A program made the translations under genes and the position numbers. A stretch of 64,000 bases of DNA, from assembly GCA_964520615.1 (NCBI GenBank), contig CAZFNL010000011.1, positions 12,839 to 76,838 on the forward strand, given 5' to 3'. Positions 35,000 through 44,462 of this stretch are shown piece by piece. Position 1 is the stretch's first letter; the number at the start of each line of letters is the position of its first letter. The stretch comes from JAMCUI01 sp964520615. Its GTDB lineage: Bacteria > Patescibacteriota > Microgenomatia > 2-02-FULL-39-11. The notes under the pieces were generated by a model. It was not told where the DNA came from. It was given only the letters and a program-made list of their open reading frames with translations, and made no database searches.

Positions 35000-36430
35000 A
35001 TGTATAGAAAGGAAAAACGCATACCTACCATTTTGGCTCTTTTCATACTTTTTGCCGGTATCGGCAGTACTCTCTTTTTTGATAGATCAGCTCACATATT
35101 TACCTCCTCAGCCAAAAATCCAATCTTTCCACAAGAGGTACACATAAGCAATATTTCAGAAAATTCTTTTACCGTTTCATGGCTTACTTCCACTCCGGTT
35201 ACCGCCATAGCAAAAATCACCGGAAATAATATCACACCAATAACTCTTATAGACGACCTTGACAATGACAACATACAAAGACCAAGAACAACCCACTATA
35301 TTACTTTCAGAAACCTCAATCCAGATACGGCATATACAGTCCAGATATTTGATAACAATACTAACTGTCCAAACAGCATTTACTGCCCGACAATAAAACA
35401 GAAAACTGGTACCAAGATCCCAACTGCCCCTTCTCTACCTCCAGCAAAAGGAAAGATTATCGACATTACGGGAAAAGCGGCTGATGGAGCAATTGTCTAT
35501 CTTACTCTTGGAAAGAGTGCGCTTTTATCCGGCAGAAGTGACAGTTTGGGATTTTGGGTCATACCTCTGAACAACATCAGAAGTCAAGACCTTTTAAGCC
35601 GCATAGAAATTGCAGATAGCGATCTACTGCAAATTTCAGCATACGTTGCGCCACAGCAGACAACTTCAGGCGTAGTCGACGTCCTTTCAATAAGACAAAA
35701 CCTCCAGATACCGGACATGATTGTGGGAAACAATTATAATTTTATTAACCTTATCAGTAAAAGAGATCTGCTGGCCCAAATAAATGACCAGAAAATTCTT
35801 GGCGCACAAACAAAAGCAAATAGTGAAAAAATTCCAGGCTCTTTGGTGGGCGCAAGCAGTATTGGTGGTTATAACCTGATTTTTCCCTCTTCAAACGGAG
35901 ACTACACAAGTGATACACAACCAAGATTTAGAGGGATTGGACCTAAAGGAAAACAAATCTTAGTTACTGTCCGTTCATCACCCCAATCAGCCAAAGTGAC
36001 TGTGGACCAAAGCGGCAACTGGTATTGGCGGCCGCCTCAGGCGCTTTCTCCTGGAACCCATTACATCAGTATCCAGGGGTATGACGAATATGGCAACCCG
36101 GTAAAAATAACAAGGGAATTTATAGTCTTTAAGAGTGGAGAACAAGTCTTGGGGGAAGCAACAGCTTCTGCCACTCTAACTCCTTCTCCCACTTTTACTC
36201 CAACTCCAATTCCAACAAATATTCCAACCCCTTTACCTACCAGCACACCAGTGCCAACACCTATAAACTCGCCAATACCCAGCCCGACATCTGCTCCGAC
36301 AATCGCTTATATTTCACCTACACTTGCACAAAACCCTCCGCGTACCGGATCATACCAGACCACTGTGGCTTTATTAGGAGGAGGTGCAGCTCTTCTTCTT
36401 GCAGGCATCAAACTCTTTACTTCTCTATAA
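35000..36430 (+). CDS. secreted fibronectin-III/Ig-like protein with a sorting-like C-terminus
   Basis: A 476-residue surface protein. Signal or anchor ILALFILFAGIGSTLFF; a fibronectin type III domain (EVHISNISENSFTVSWLTST ... FRNLNPDTAYTVQIFDN) at about residues 45-125; a carboxypeptidase-like beta-sandwich (ITGKAADGAIVYLTL); a bacterial Ig domain (RFRGIGPKGKQILVTVRSS ... YISIQGYDEYGNPVK); a Pro/Thr stalk (about residues 395-445); then PPRTGS, hydrophobic VALLGGGAALLLAGIKLF. The end resembles a sortase signal with PRTG in place of LPXTG. It is the last gene of the PilN/PilO-like operon, so it may be displayed by that assembly. Function unknown. Confidence 0.75.
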   Translation: MYRKEKRIPTILALFILFAGIGSTLFFDRSAHIFTSSAKNPIFPQEVHISNISENSFTVSWLTSTPVTAIAKITGNNITPITLIDDLDNDNIQRPRTTHYITFRNLNPDTAYTVQIFDNNTNCPNSIYCPTIKQKTGTKIPTAPSLPPAKGKIIDITGKAADGAIVYLTLGKSALLSGRSDSLGFWVIPLNNIRSQDLLSRIEIADSDLLQISAYVAPQQTTSGVVDVLSIRQNLQIPDMIVGNNYNFINLISKRDLLAQINDQKILGAQTKANSEKIPGSLVGASSIGGYNLIFPSSNGDYTSDTQPRFRGIGPKGKQILVTVRSSPQSAKVTVDQSGNWYWRPPQALSPGTHYISIQGYDEYGNPVKITREFIVFKSGEQVLGEATASATLTPSPTFTPTPIPTNIPTPLPTSTPVPTPINSPIPSPTSAPTIAYISPTLAQNPPRTGSYQTTVALLGGGAALLLAGIKLFTSL

Positions 36431-36431
36431 T

Positions 36432-37541
36432 CTAGGGGATCATCTTGCAGTTGGTATCCTGCATCTGGCACAAGATAAACTTATGTATCTCGTCAAAATT
36501 GCCAGTCCTTGGCGCTAACACCCATTTCCCGTCGTACTGCCAGTCAGGAGGATTTACTAAAAATCCTTTCCTTCTGTTGGGAGCATTTGATAAAATATCG
36601 CCTGCATCCAAAACCACTTTTCGCAAAGAACCATCTTTTAGTGTAGCAAAAAACCTTGCCATCTGTATCTTTTCAGACAGATTCATATCGGTGAGGACAG
36701 TACTAATGAAAACATTTATTATCTCCACGACCCGACGGGGATCAGTCCAAAACGAAGGCTTCATCACCTTGTCTTTTATTGCCAGTATCACCTTCTGTTG
36801 CCTCTGGTCTCTGGCAAAATCAGTTCCCTCCTCCCCTTGCGCATGCCTGCTCCGGACAAATTTTAATGCTGTTGTACCATCCATATGTTGTAGACCGGTG
36901 TTAAAACGCACCGTCTCATATCTACAGGCAAATGTCATGTCACCGCCGCAAGCGTCATTTTCTTTGCCGGCAATAGGATACATTGTATCGGTAAAAGCTG
37001 TGGACACATTTATATCAACTCCGTCCAAAAGATCAATCAGCCTCTCAAACCCTGAAAAATCAACAAGCACGGCATAATGTACTGGTTGGCCTACCACTTC
37101 TTCAATAGCCGACTTTGCCAGTATGAAACCTCCTCCTTTTTCCTTTGCCTCCCCATAGTGATAAGCACTATTTATCTTATCCTTCAGGCTATCAAGCCAA
37201 ATATCCCTGGGAATTGATACCATAAGTGCATCATGCTTTTTGAAATCAACACTGAGAAACATCATGGTATCGGTCAGATCTGCTCCCTCATGATTACCCC
37301 CTCCAATGCCCAAAACAGCAATGTTTGTCCTGCCCTGATATGATTTCAGAGTTGGCGTGGTGTTAAATATGATACTTGAAAAAAGGGATGGTGACAGATT
37401 ATTGGCCACGGCAAACTGATACGCCGGAAAATATATTTTTATGAGGAATAATGCTGCTGCCAAAATAAAAATAGCCCCCAGTATAGAGGCCTTCAGAACC
37501 GGCAGATATTTTTGGATCCTTCTCTTAAAATGATGAAGCAT
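36432..37541 (-). CDS. LytR-CpsA-Psr (LCP) family transferase
   Basis: Membrane-anchored LCP enzyme that attaches glycopolymers to peptidoglycan. N-terminal membrane segment (ASILGAIFILAAALFLI), then the LCP domain: LTDTMMFLSVDF, MVSIPRDIWLDS (pyrophosphate-binding Arg/Asp) and ALKFVRSRHAQGEEGTDFAR with the conserved arginines. At 369 residues it is of normal length. It overlaps tpiA by 17 bp. Likely acceptor is the wall; the polymer is unknown. Confidence 0.92.
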   Translation of the reverse strand: MLHHFKRRIQKYLPVLKASILGAIFILAAALFLIKIYFPAYQFAVANNLSPSLFSSIIFNTTPTLKSYQGRTNIAVLGIGGGNHEGADLTDTMMFLSVDFKKHDALMVSIPRDIWLDSLKDKINSAYHYGEAKEKGGGFILAKSAIEEVVGQPVHYAVLVDFSGFERLIDLLDGVDINVSTAFTDTMYPIAGKENDACGGDMTFACRYETVRFNTGLQHMDGTTALKFVRSRHAQGEEGTDFARDQRQQKVILAIKDKVMKPSFWTDPRRVVEIINVFISTVLTDMNLSEKIQMARFFATLKDGSLRKVVLDAGDILSNAPNRRKGFLVNPPDWQYDGKWVLAPRTGNFDEIHKFILCQMQDTNCKMIP

Positions 37542-38205
37542 TGGAAACTATGTCAAAGAAACTTTGCGGGTCAAGACTGGAACCACCTGGCAATACTCCA
37601 TCGATACTTCCAAAAGACAAAAAACTGTTGGCATTTTCTGCTTTGACACTTCCGCCATAAATTACCGATTTTCCTGGATTCTTTTTTTTGATATATTCTG
37701 CTACTTCACCTGCTTTTTGCGGGCTCTCAGTCTTGCCAGTACCTATAGCCCAAACCGGCTCATAAGCCACGATATCAGCCTCATTTGGTACTGGAGTTTC
37801 CGGCCCTGGAATGCAAAAAACTGTAATTAAACCGGCACTTTTGGCTCTTTTGGCTTTGTCAGAAAGAATATTATCTGTTTCTCCAAATTTTTCTCTTCTC
37901 TCCGAGTGACCAATAATGGCATACTGCGCAAACTCTTTTGCCATCCCTGCTGTCACTTCTCCTGTAAATGCTCCTTCAGCAAATGGTGAAATATTCTGCA
38001 CTCCCAGACCCAAAGGCAAACCATACTTATCCCTCAACTCTTTTGCCAACGGCAGAAGTACAAAAGGGGGACAAATTACTAGTGTCAGGTTTGCGGTAGA
38101 GATGGTGTCTTTTTGTCTGGAGTAAATATTGGTAAATTTGGCAAACCAGTCTCGCGTCTCCAGTAGATTCTTATTGGATTTCCAATTGCCGATAATGTAT
38201 TTCAT
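37525..38205 (-). CDS. tpiA: triosephosphate isomerase
   Basis: Glycolytic isomerase. GNWKSN at residues 6-11, IGHSERREKFGE (catalytic His), YEPVWAIGTGKTES (catalytic Glu) and YGGSVKAENA are all present. At 226 residues it is slightly shorter than the usual 250. It heads a two-gene minus-strand unit with the LCP gene. Confidence 0.95.
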   Translation of the reverse strand: MKYIIGNWKSNKNLLETRDWFAKFTNIYSRQKDTISTANLTLVICPPFVLLPLAKELRDKYGLPLGLGVQNISPFAEGAFTGEVTAGMAKEFAQYAIIGHSERREKFGETDNILSDKAKRAKSAGLITVFCIPGPETPVPNEADIVAYEPVWAIGTGKTESPQKAGEVAEYIKKKNPGKSVIYGGSVKAENANSFLSFGSIDGVLPGGSSLDPQSFFDIVSNASSF

Positions 38206-38300
38206 AAATCAGATTTGAAGAAAGATTATGTTATTATAGTTTATTGTAACATTAGGGATAGATGTCATAAATAGCGCAAATCTCAAATTCATACGCACCT

Positions 38301-38362
38301 TGTCATCCTCCGGCTTGTCTCGCCCGGCGGCATAGCCTTGCCGAAGTCGGGACCGGAGGACC
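38301..38362. repeat. REP-like GC-rich palindrome
   Basis: TGTCATCCTCCGG faces CCGGAGGA with an inner GGC/GCC pair. GC-rich within an AT-rich gap and beginning GTCATCC like the hairpins at 11,457 and near 12,945. It lies between tpiA and uvrD starts. Confidence 0.55.
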
Positions 38363-38400
38363 GAAATATTAATTATATATTTAATGTTTTTATAGTATTT

Positions 38401-40248
38401 ATGCCCAACGACTCACTTTTATCGTCTCTCAACCCCGCTCAAAAAGAAGCGGTTCTAGCTACAAATGGTCCTATCCTTATTCTGGCCGGCGCAGGATCCG
38501 GAAAGACCAGAGTACTTACATATAAAGTGGCTTATCTGATTTTGGAAAAAGAAATACCGTCCGGAAACATACTCATGGTAACATTTACCAATAAAGCTGC
38601 AGGGGAAATGAAGGATAGAATTACGTCACTTCTGAAAAAATCAGGAGATAAACACGTATCCGATCTGCCGTTTGCCGGCACTTTCCATTCACTCTGCGCC
38701 AGGATACTCAGGCATCATGGCCGGGCAATCGGCATCACTCCCGACTTTCTCATCTACGACAGCCAAGACACAAAAGATGCTATAAAGGAAGTTCTTGAGA
38801 ACTTGGGTTTGGACCAAAAAAGGTTCCATCCTCCAGCTGTAGCAGCTACCATCTCCCAAGCCAAAAACGAACTTATTTCCGCCATTGAGTACCAACAAAT
38901 CGCCCGAGGTTATTTCCAGGAAAATATCGTTAAAGTTTATATCGGATACCAGAAACTTTTACGTGAAAACAACGCCTTGGACTTTGACGATCTGCTCTTT
39001 TTCACCGTAGAGCTTTTCCGAAAAGATAAAGAGACGGCCGGATATTACCAGAATTTATTCAAATATGTCCTTGTTGACGAATACCAGGATACCAACCATG
39101 CCCAGTATGAATTGACCCGCCTTTTGTCTAAAAGATGGAAAAATATATGTGTAGTAGGGGATGCTTCCCAAAGCATCTATGCCTGGAGGGGGGCGGATTT
39201 CAGAAATATATTGCGCTTCAAGGAAGACTTCCCTTACTGTAAAGTATTTCATCTTGAGCAAAACTACCGCTCCACCCAAACAATACTTTCAGCTGCTTAT
39301 TCTGTCGTCTCACGGAATAATTCACACCCCATCCTAAAATTATGGACTGAGAAAAATGGCGGCGATCTCATCACTTCATTCCAAGCCAGAAACGAGCAGG
39401 AAGAGGCTCTTTTTGTCATAGGAAAAATTACCGAGTCAAAATATAAAAACAGTCATTTGCACTACTCAGACTTTGCCGTACTTTACCGGACCAACGCCCA
39501 AAGCCGAGTTCTTGAGGAAGCACTTCTTCATACCGGACTCCCGTATATACTGGTGGGCGGGGTCAGATTTTATGAAAGGAAAGAAATAAAAGATGTTCTC
39601 TCATATTTGAGACTTTTGATAAACCCAAAAGACAGCATTTCATACAGGAGAATAGAAAAACTGGGCAAAAAGAAAATGGCAAGGTTTATGGACTTTGCCG
39701 GGAATTTCAGAAATGAAATAAAAAAAGACAATCTCTCTTCACTTGAAGTGATGGATAAAACTCTGCAGGAAACGTCCTATCTTGATCTTTACGACAAAAA
39801 CAATGAAGAAGATCTTTACAGACTGGAAAATATAAAGGAACTTCGCTCTGTTGCTTCCCAATTCCCCAATCTTAATAATTTTCTGGAAAATGTGGCGCTT
39901 GTCGAACAGGAATACTTACCGGACCGGCCGGTAGAAAATAACAATAAAAAAGACGCCATAACACTTATGACTCTACATGCTGCTAAAGGTCTGGAATTTC
40001 GCAACATATTCATGGTTGGTATGGAAGAAGGCCTTTTCCCGCATGCCAGATCAATAATGGAACCGATGGAACTTGAGGAAGAAAGAAGACTTTGCTATGT
40101 TGGTATCACCCGAGCTATGGATAAACTTTACCTTACCTATACATCCAGAAGACTTTATTTTGGCCAAAGATCAGCTAATCCCGTCTCCCGTTTCTTACTG
40201 GATATTCCCCAGGAATTGCTACAGCAATCAACGGAACAGGTAATTTAA
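38401..40248 (+). CDS. uvrD: UvrD/PcrA-type DNA helicase
   Basis: Superfamily 1A 3'-5' helicase of repair. LNPAQKEAVLATNGP (Q motif), LILAGAGSGKTRVLTYK (Walker A), YVLVDEYQDTNHAQYE (Walker B), VVGDASQSIYAWRGAD (motif III), and LMTLHAAKGLEFRN (motif V) are in order. I use the ATG at 38401, which begins PNDSLLSSLNPAQKEA just before the Q motif; an upstream in-frame start at 38338 lies in the REP-like element. The product of about 615 residues is shorter than E. coli UvrD because the 2B and C-terminal parts are reduced. Confidence 0.93.
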   Translation: MPNDSLLSSLNPAQKEAVLATNGPILILAGAGSGKTRVLTYKVAYLILEKEIPSGNILMVTFTNKAAGEMKDRITSLLKKSGDKHVSDLPFAGTFHSLCARILRHHGRAIGITPDFLIYDSQDTKDAIKEVLENLGLDQKRFHPPAVAATISQAKNELISAIEYQQIARGYFQENIVKVYIGYQKLLRENNALDFDDLLFFTVELFRKDKETAGYYQNLFKYVLVDEYQDTNHAQYELTRLLSKRWKNICVVGDASQSIYAWRGADFRNILRFKEDFPYCKVFHLEQNYRSTQTILSAAYSVVSRNNSHPILKLWTEKNGGDLITSFQARNEQEEALFVIGKITESKYKNSHLHYSDFAVLYRTNAQSRVLEEALLHTGLPYILVGGVRFYERKEIKDVLSYLRLLINPKDSISYRRIEKLGKKKMARFMDFAGNFRNEIKKDNLSSLEVMDKTLQETSYLDLYDKNNEEDLYRLENIKELRSVASQFPNLNNFLENVALVEQEYLPDRPVENNNKKDAITLMTLHAAKGLEFRNIFMVGMEEGLFPHARSIMEPMELEEERRLCYVGITRAMDKLYLTYTSRRLYFGQRSANPVSRFLLDIPQELLQQSTEQVI

Positions 40249-40250
40249 TC

Positions 40251-40730
40251 TTACTGGCAACTTACTACCTTTTCCAACCCTACGTTGTAAGTGTAATTTT
40301 TTCCCTGTGACTGAAGAACTATGATATACCCCGGAGTTATCACCTGGGAATACATTTGGTTTCTTTTAGGACAACCAAGACTCGTGTCGTTCCAATTCTT
40401 TTGAGTTATACTGATCACTTGGATATCATTGGCAGACATGTCAAGCTTTTTAGCCAAATCAGCTTTTGCCATACCGGTATAAGTATCCTGCTTCAGGTTG
40501 CCTCCATATGGAACAATATCCGCCGGAGTGGGCGTAGGAATTGGAGTTGAGGTTGGTACTGCGCCCAACAATACTTTCGCAGCTGTTATTACACCGCCTC
40601 CGGAAACGGCATTCAGAATGACTACTACCACCAAAATTACTCCCGCAATGATCCATTTGGACCTCAATACTGGTTTTGATTTCCTTTTGACCGGTTTTCT
40701 TGCTATTTTTGTTTTGGTTTTGGTTTTCAT
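40251..40730 (-). CDS. membrane protein with a conserved LGCP/PGY outer domain
   Basis: A 159-residue protein: a very basic N-terminus (KTKTKTKIARKPVKRKSK), one membrane helix (WIIAGVILVVVVILNAV), a Pro/Thr linker and an outer domain with WNDTSLGCPKRNQMYSQVI, then PGYIIVLQSQGKNYTYNV and a terminal Cys. The pair of cysteines likely forms a disulfide. This W-x-x-x-x-LGCP ... PGY domain recurs in Chloroflexi and CPR proteins of unknown function. It converges with uvrD 3 bp apart. Confidence 0.6.
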   Translation of the reverse strand: MKTKTKTKIARKPVKRKSKPVLRSKWIIAGVILVVVVILNAVSGGGVITAAKVLLGAVPTSTPIPTPTPADIVPYGGNLKQDTYTGMAKADLAKKLDMSANDIQVISITQKNWNDTSLGCPKRNQMYSQVITPGYIIVLQSQGKNYTYNVGLEKVVSCQ

Positions 40731-40811
40731 GCTTGAATTTAAGTATATATCACTACCAATTATTCATATAATAACATAAAATAACATTTGTGAAGTGTCC
40801 CTTATAAATAT

Positions 40812-41819
40812 ATGGATATAAAGTCAGTTTCCGAAAAAGACAGAATTGTATTTGACAAACTGGCCACCCACCCTCTACAGTCATGGGAATGGGGGGAATT
40901 TCGCAAAAAAACAGGAATTGACGTAGCAAGACTGGGCAGATTTGACAACGATAAGCTTGTAGAGACAGCTCAGATCACTTTCCATAAACTTCCAACCACA
41001 AACTATACCATAGGCTATCTGCCAAAATGCGGCCGAATAAGTACTGAAATGCTTATGAGATTGAGTGCATTGGGTAAAGAAAAAAACTGTATCTTCATCA
41101 AATTTGAGCCGAATATCGAAAAAAAAAATTGGAAACTTAACATTGTCGCCTCCCCCCACCCACTTTTTACTAAATACACTTTCCAACTTGATATCTCAAA
41201 ATCCGAAAAAGAACTTTTGTCTGTTATGCATCCCAAAACCAGATACAACATCAAGGTTGCCCAAAAGCACAGTGTGACCGTGACGGAAGATAACTCAAAG
41301 GAGGCTTTTAAGAAGTACCTGGAACTTACTTTTGAAACCACCAGAAGGCAAAAATTCTATGCGCATAATGAGCGTTATCATACTCTCATGTGGGAGACGC
41401 TACACCCCTGTGGCATCGCCCATCTTTTGACCGCCAGTTTTGAAGATATGGACCATAAACATATTCTTGTGACGTGGGTTCTTTTTCTTTTCAATAAAGT
41501 TATTTATTATCCATACGGCGCCTCAAGCGACAGTTTCCGAAACGTCATGGCCTCAAACCTTATGATGTGGGAAGCAATAAGATGGGGTAAAAAAATGGGC
41601 GCAAAGAAATTTGACATGTGGGGCGCACTAGGCCCAAACCCCTCTCCCAATGACTCATGGTATGGATTCCACAGGTTCAAACAGGGATACGGGGCAACAC
41701 TGGTAGAATTTGCGGGAAGTTTTGATATTGTGATACACCCGGCCGCATATAAAATCTTCAACATTTTGCATGCTGGCAGGGAAATCTTTCTGAAAATAAG
41801 AAGCAACTTCCGCAACTAA
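40812..41819 (+). CDS. FemAB/FemX-like peptidyltransferase
   Basis: Aminoacyl-tRNA-dependent transferase that adds amino acids to the peptidoglycan stem peptide, judged from family membership. Two GNAT-like halves are visible: HPLQSWEWGEFRKKTG near residues 18-33 and KTRYNIKVAQKHSVTV, then YYPYGASSDSFRNVMASNLM and WYGFHRFKQGYG at the end, which are FemAB signatures. At 335 residues it is full length. A short 5' UTR and no Shine-Dalgarno are apparent. The gene at 43,515 is a diverged relative. Confidence 0.87.
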   Translation: MDIKSVSEKDRIVFDKLATHPLQSWEWGEFRKKTGIDVARLGRFDNDKLVETAQITFHKLPTTNYTIGYLPKCGRISTEMLMRLSALGKEKNCIFIKFEPNIEKKNWKLNIVASPHPLFTKYTFQLDISKSEKELLSVMHPKTRYNIKVAQKHSVTVTEDNSKEAFKKYLELTFETTRRQKFYAHNERYHTLMWETLHPCGIAHLLTASFEDMDHKHILVTWVLFLFNKVIYYPYGASSDSFRNVMASNLMMWEAIRWGKKMGAKKFDMWGALGPNPSPNDSWYGFHRFKQGYGATLVEFAGSFDIVIHPAAYKIFNILHAGREIFLKIRSNFRN

Positions 41820-41840
41820 CTGAAAAACAAATTTCCGTCT

Positions 41841-43511
41841 ATGATTACCTACTTTAATATCCGCAGACATATCAATCTGTTTTTGGTTTTGGCTGTTGTT
41901 TTTCTCTGCATTGCTACATATATAAATATCCTGCCAAATAAGCTTTTTTTTGACGATGAAGAGTTGATATACAAGAACTACTACGTGCAAAACCTGAAAT
42001 ATCTGCCTCAATACTTTACCCAAAATATGATTGCCGGAGCGGGCAAGATAAGCAATATGTATCGGCCTATCCTTCTTACTTCTTTTGCCGCAGACTACGC
42101 AATATGGAAAGATAATCCTATCGGTTTTCACCTGACCAGTATCGTCCTCCATTCTATAAATGCTGTTTTATTTTTTTTTCTGACTTTGAAATTGTTTGGC
42201 AACAAATTTATCGCATTTTTTTCCTCTCTTCTTTTTGCGGTACACCCGGCACTTTCTGAAGCGGTCATCTATGCCTCTGGCAGGACCGACCCATTATACG
42301 CGTTCTTCATGCTCTGCAGCCTCCTACTCTTTATCTCCTGTCTGGAAAAGAAAAAAAAGGGGTGGGCAAGATATACCGTTTCAATCCTGTTTTTTATTCT
42401 GTCGCTTCTGTCAAAGGAAACAGCCATAGTGTTTCCCCTTATTCTTCCGCTCGTTATCCTCGCTTTTCTACATACCAAAAATATTAAAGAGCTAAATGAC
42501 AAAAAAACACGCCTGGTAAACCTAAAGTTTAACAATCTTAATGTTCTGCTTAAAACAGGTATATTATCTCTACCTTTCTTCACCATCAGTTTTATTTACT
42601 TTATTTTGCGGTTAACAATCCTAAACTTTGCTGACACTTTAAATTTTTATCTAAATAATGCGGGTACAACTGGCGCATCTACGGCTTCTTTATACAGCCA
42701 AAATCTTCCAGTACGTCTCTACACTTTCTCCAAAGTTTTTTTTGATTATGCCGGTCTTATATTTTTCCCCAACTATCTTGCCATTGCCAGAACTCCCCAA
42801 ATAATTACAACAATTTTCAATCATTGGGTCATCCTGTTTATTTTTGCCGTCACTATTTTTGTTATCGTCGCCAAACGCAATTGGCCCAAAAACGGCATCA
42901 TCGCTTTTGCCCTTTTGTGGTTTTTCATCCTTATTTTGCCTGTTTCAGGTATCATCCCTATAAATAATATTGAGTCTGAGCATTATCTTTATCTACCCTC
43001 ATTATCTTTTTTCGTCATCATCTCCTATTTCGTCTATTTTATATGGCAAAGAGTAAGATCTTCTGAGATAAAAACAGCTTTTGCCATGCTCCTTATTATC
43101 ATCACTCTACTACTATCCCTGCGGACAGTCGCAAGGACTTTTGATTGGCGGGATCCAGTCACTTTTTACAACATCGCTCTTTCCCAATCTCCCGGCAACC
43201 TGCCTATCCAAAACAACTTGGCAATGGCTTATGAGGAAAAAGGGGATATCAGTCTGGCAATTGAGCAGTATAAAAATATTATCGCCGTGGGAGATTTTTA
43301 TCCCAATATCCACCACAACCTGGCCAATGCTTATGTAAAGCAAGGTGAATATAAGAAGGCCGAAACTGAGTACAAAAAAGCTCTTTCAATGGATCCGAAA
43401 TTCTACTTCAGTTACTACGGATTACTTGATCTTTACCAAAAAACGGGCAATGCTTCAAAAGCAGCTGAAATGAAATCCGTTATTTATAGACTGCAAAAAG
43501 TACAGCAATAA
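41841..43511 (+). CDS. polytopic membrane protein with C-terminal TPRs (TMTC/O-mannosyltransferase-like)
   Basis: A 556-residue protein with about ten membrane segments and the loop MYRPILLTSFAADYAIW ... HLTSIVLHSINAVLFF typical of TMTC/DUF1736 and PMT-like glycosyltransferases, plus ASGRTDPLYAFFML. Residues 455-550 contain two or three TPR units (NLAMAYEEKGDISLAIEQYK, NLANAYVKQGEYKKAETEYK). It is likely to glycosylate exported proteins on the outer membrane face; donor and target are unknown. It lies between two FemAB-like genes with close spacing (21 and 3 bp), suggesting one envelope operon. Confidence 0.75.
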   Translation: MITYFNIRRHINLFLVLAVVFLCIATYINILPNKLFFDDEELIYKNYYVQNLKYLPQYFTQNMIAGAGKISNMYRPILLTSFAADYAIWKDNPIGFHLTSIVLHSINAVLFFFLTLKLFGNKFIAFFSSLLFAVHPALSEAVIYASGRTDPLYAFFMLCSLLLFISCLEKKKKGWARYTVSILFFILSLLSKETAIVFPLILPLVILAFLHTKNIKELNDKKTRLVNLKFNNLNVLLKTGILSLPFFTISFIYFILRLTILNFADTLNFYLNNAGTTGASTASLYSQNLPVRLYTFSKVFFDYAGLIFFPNYLAIARTPQIITTIFNHWVILFIFAVTIFVIVAKRNWPKNGIIAFALLWFFILILPVSGIIPINNIESEHYLYLPSLSFFVIISYFVYFIWQRVRSSEIKTAFAMLLIIITLLLSLRTVARTFDWRDPVTFYNIALSQSPGNLPIQNNLAMAYEEKGDISLAIEQYKNIIAVGDFYPNIHHNLANAYVKQGEYKKAETEYKKALSMDPKFYFSYYGLLDLYQKTGNASKAAEMKSVIYRLQKVQQ

Positions 43512-43514
43512 ATT

Positions 43515-44462
43515 ATGACTGATATCAGACAATCAAGGTTTTTTGCAAATTTTATGAAGGATTTAGGCTGGAAAACCGAAAAAATAAAAAATTCTTACGT
43601 ATACCTGCGCCGTTTTCCACTTCTGGGATATTTTGCCAAAGTACCCAAAATCACTCCTCCCCTGCCCCTCACTGAAATAGACGCATTAAGGTTAAAATAT
43701 AATATCTTTCAGATAATGGTCGCGCCTGACATCCCTACTGACAACAGGCAATATAAAATACTCCTCAGACAACTTGAAGTAAAAAAATTCAAGGTGGATA
43801 TAAGTCCCTTTAATCCCACCACAGATATTCGATTTGATCTGGCAATTGATGAAAAAGATATTTTTTCCCGTTTTGCTGAGGCAAAAAGGAGAGGTGTAAG
43901 ACGCGCCATAAAAAACCACATTACGGTAATTGAATCAGATGACTTTGAATCTTTCATAAAGATAAGGAAAAAACAGTACTCACCGGTCGGTTTCCTTGTT
44001 GCCCCGGAGATGCGCAAACTCTGGAGAAATTTTTATCCTGCAAATGCCTCTTTGTTATTGGCCTACTCAAATACTGATACTAGCACTCACGATGTCTTTT
44101 CCAAGATCCCAAAACAAGTAAAACTTCTAACGGGAAAAAACAAACCGGAACCGGTAGCCGGCATCCTTCTGCTTTTTTATAATAGCGTTGCGTACTACTG
44201 GTATGCCTCGGCACTAAAAAAAGGTAAGAGACTATTTGCCCCGACACTTTTGGTCTGGCAAGCGCTCAGAATTTCCCAAAAAAGAGGTTGTAAAGAATTT
44301 ACATTTGAAGGAATATATGATGAAAGGTTCCCCAAAGCCGCCAAATCATGGAAAGGTTTTACCAAATTTAAGGAAGGTTTCGGCGGGAAAAAAGTAGTTT
44401 ATATGGAAAACTTTTCCCAAATCACCAATCCAGTTTTTAACCTACTACACTTCGTTATGTAG
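43515..44462 (+). CDS. FemAB-like acyltransferase
   Basis: A 315-residue protein with the FemAB/GNAT-like fold: RFAEAKRRGVRRAIKNHITV corresponds to the central helix motif, YWYASALKKGKRLFAPTLLV and FTEGIYD-like FTFEGIYDERFPKAAKSW, then GFTKFKEGFGGKKV close the second half. It is diverged from the 40,812 protein. The 3' end overlaps the Nif3-like gene on the other strand by 18 bp. Likely a second wall-peptide modifying enzyme. Confidence 0.75.
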   Translation: MTDIRQSRFFANFMKDLGWKTEKIKNSYVYLRRFPLLGYFAKVPKITPPLPLTEIDALRLKYNIFQIMVAPDIPTDNRQYKILLRQLEVKKFKVDISPFNPTTDIRFDLAIDEKDIFSRFAEAKRRGVRRAIKNHITVIESDDFESFIKIRKKQYSPVGFLVAPEMRKLWRNFYPANASLLLAYSNTDTSTHDVFSKIPKQVKLLTGKNKPEPVAGILLLFYNSVAYYWYASALKKGKRLFAPTLLVWQALRISQKRGCKEFTFEGIYDERFPKAAKSWKGFTKFKEGFGGKKVVYMENFSQITNPVFNLLHFVM

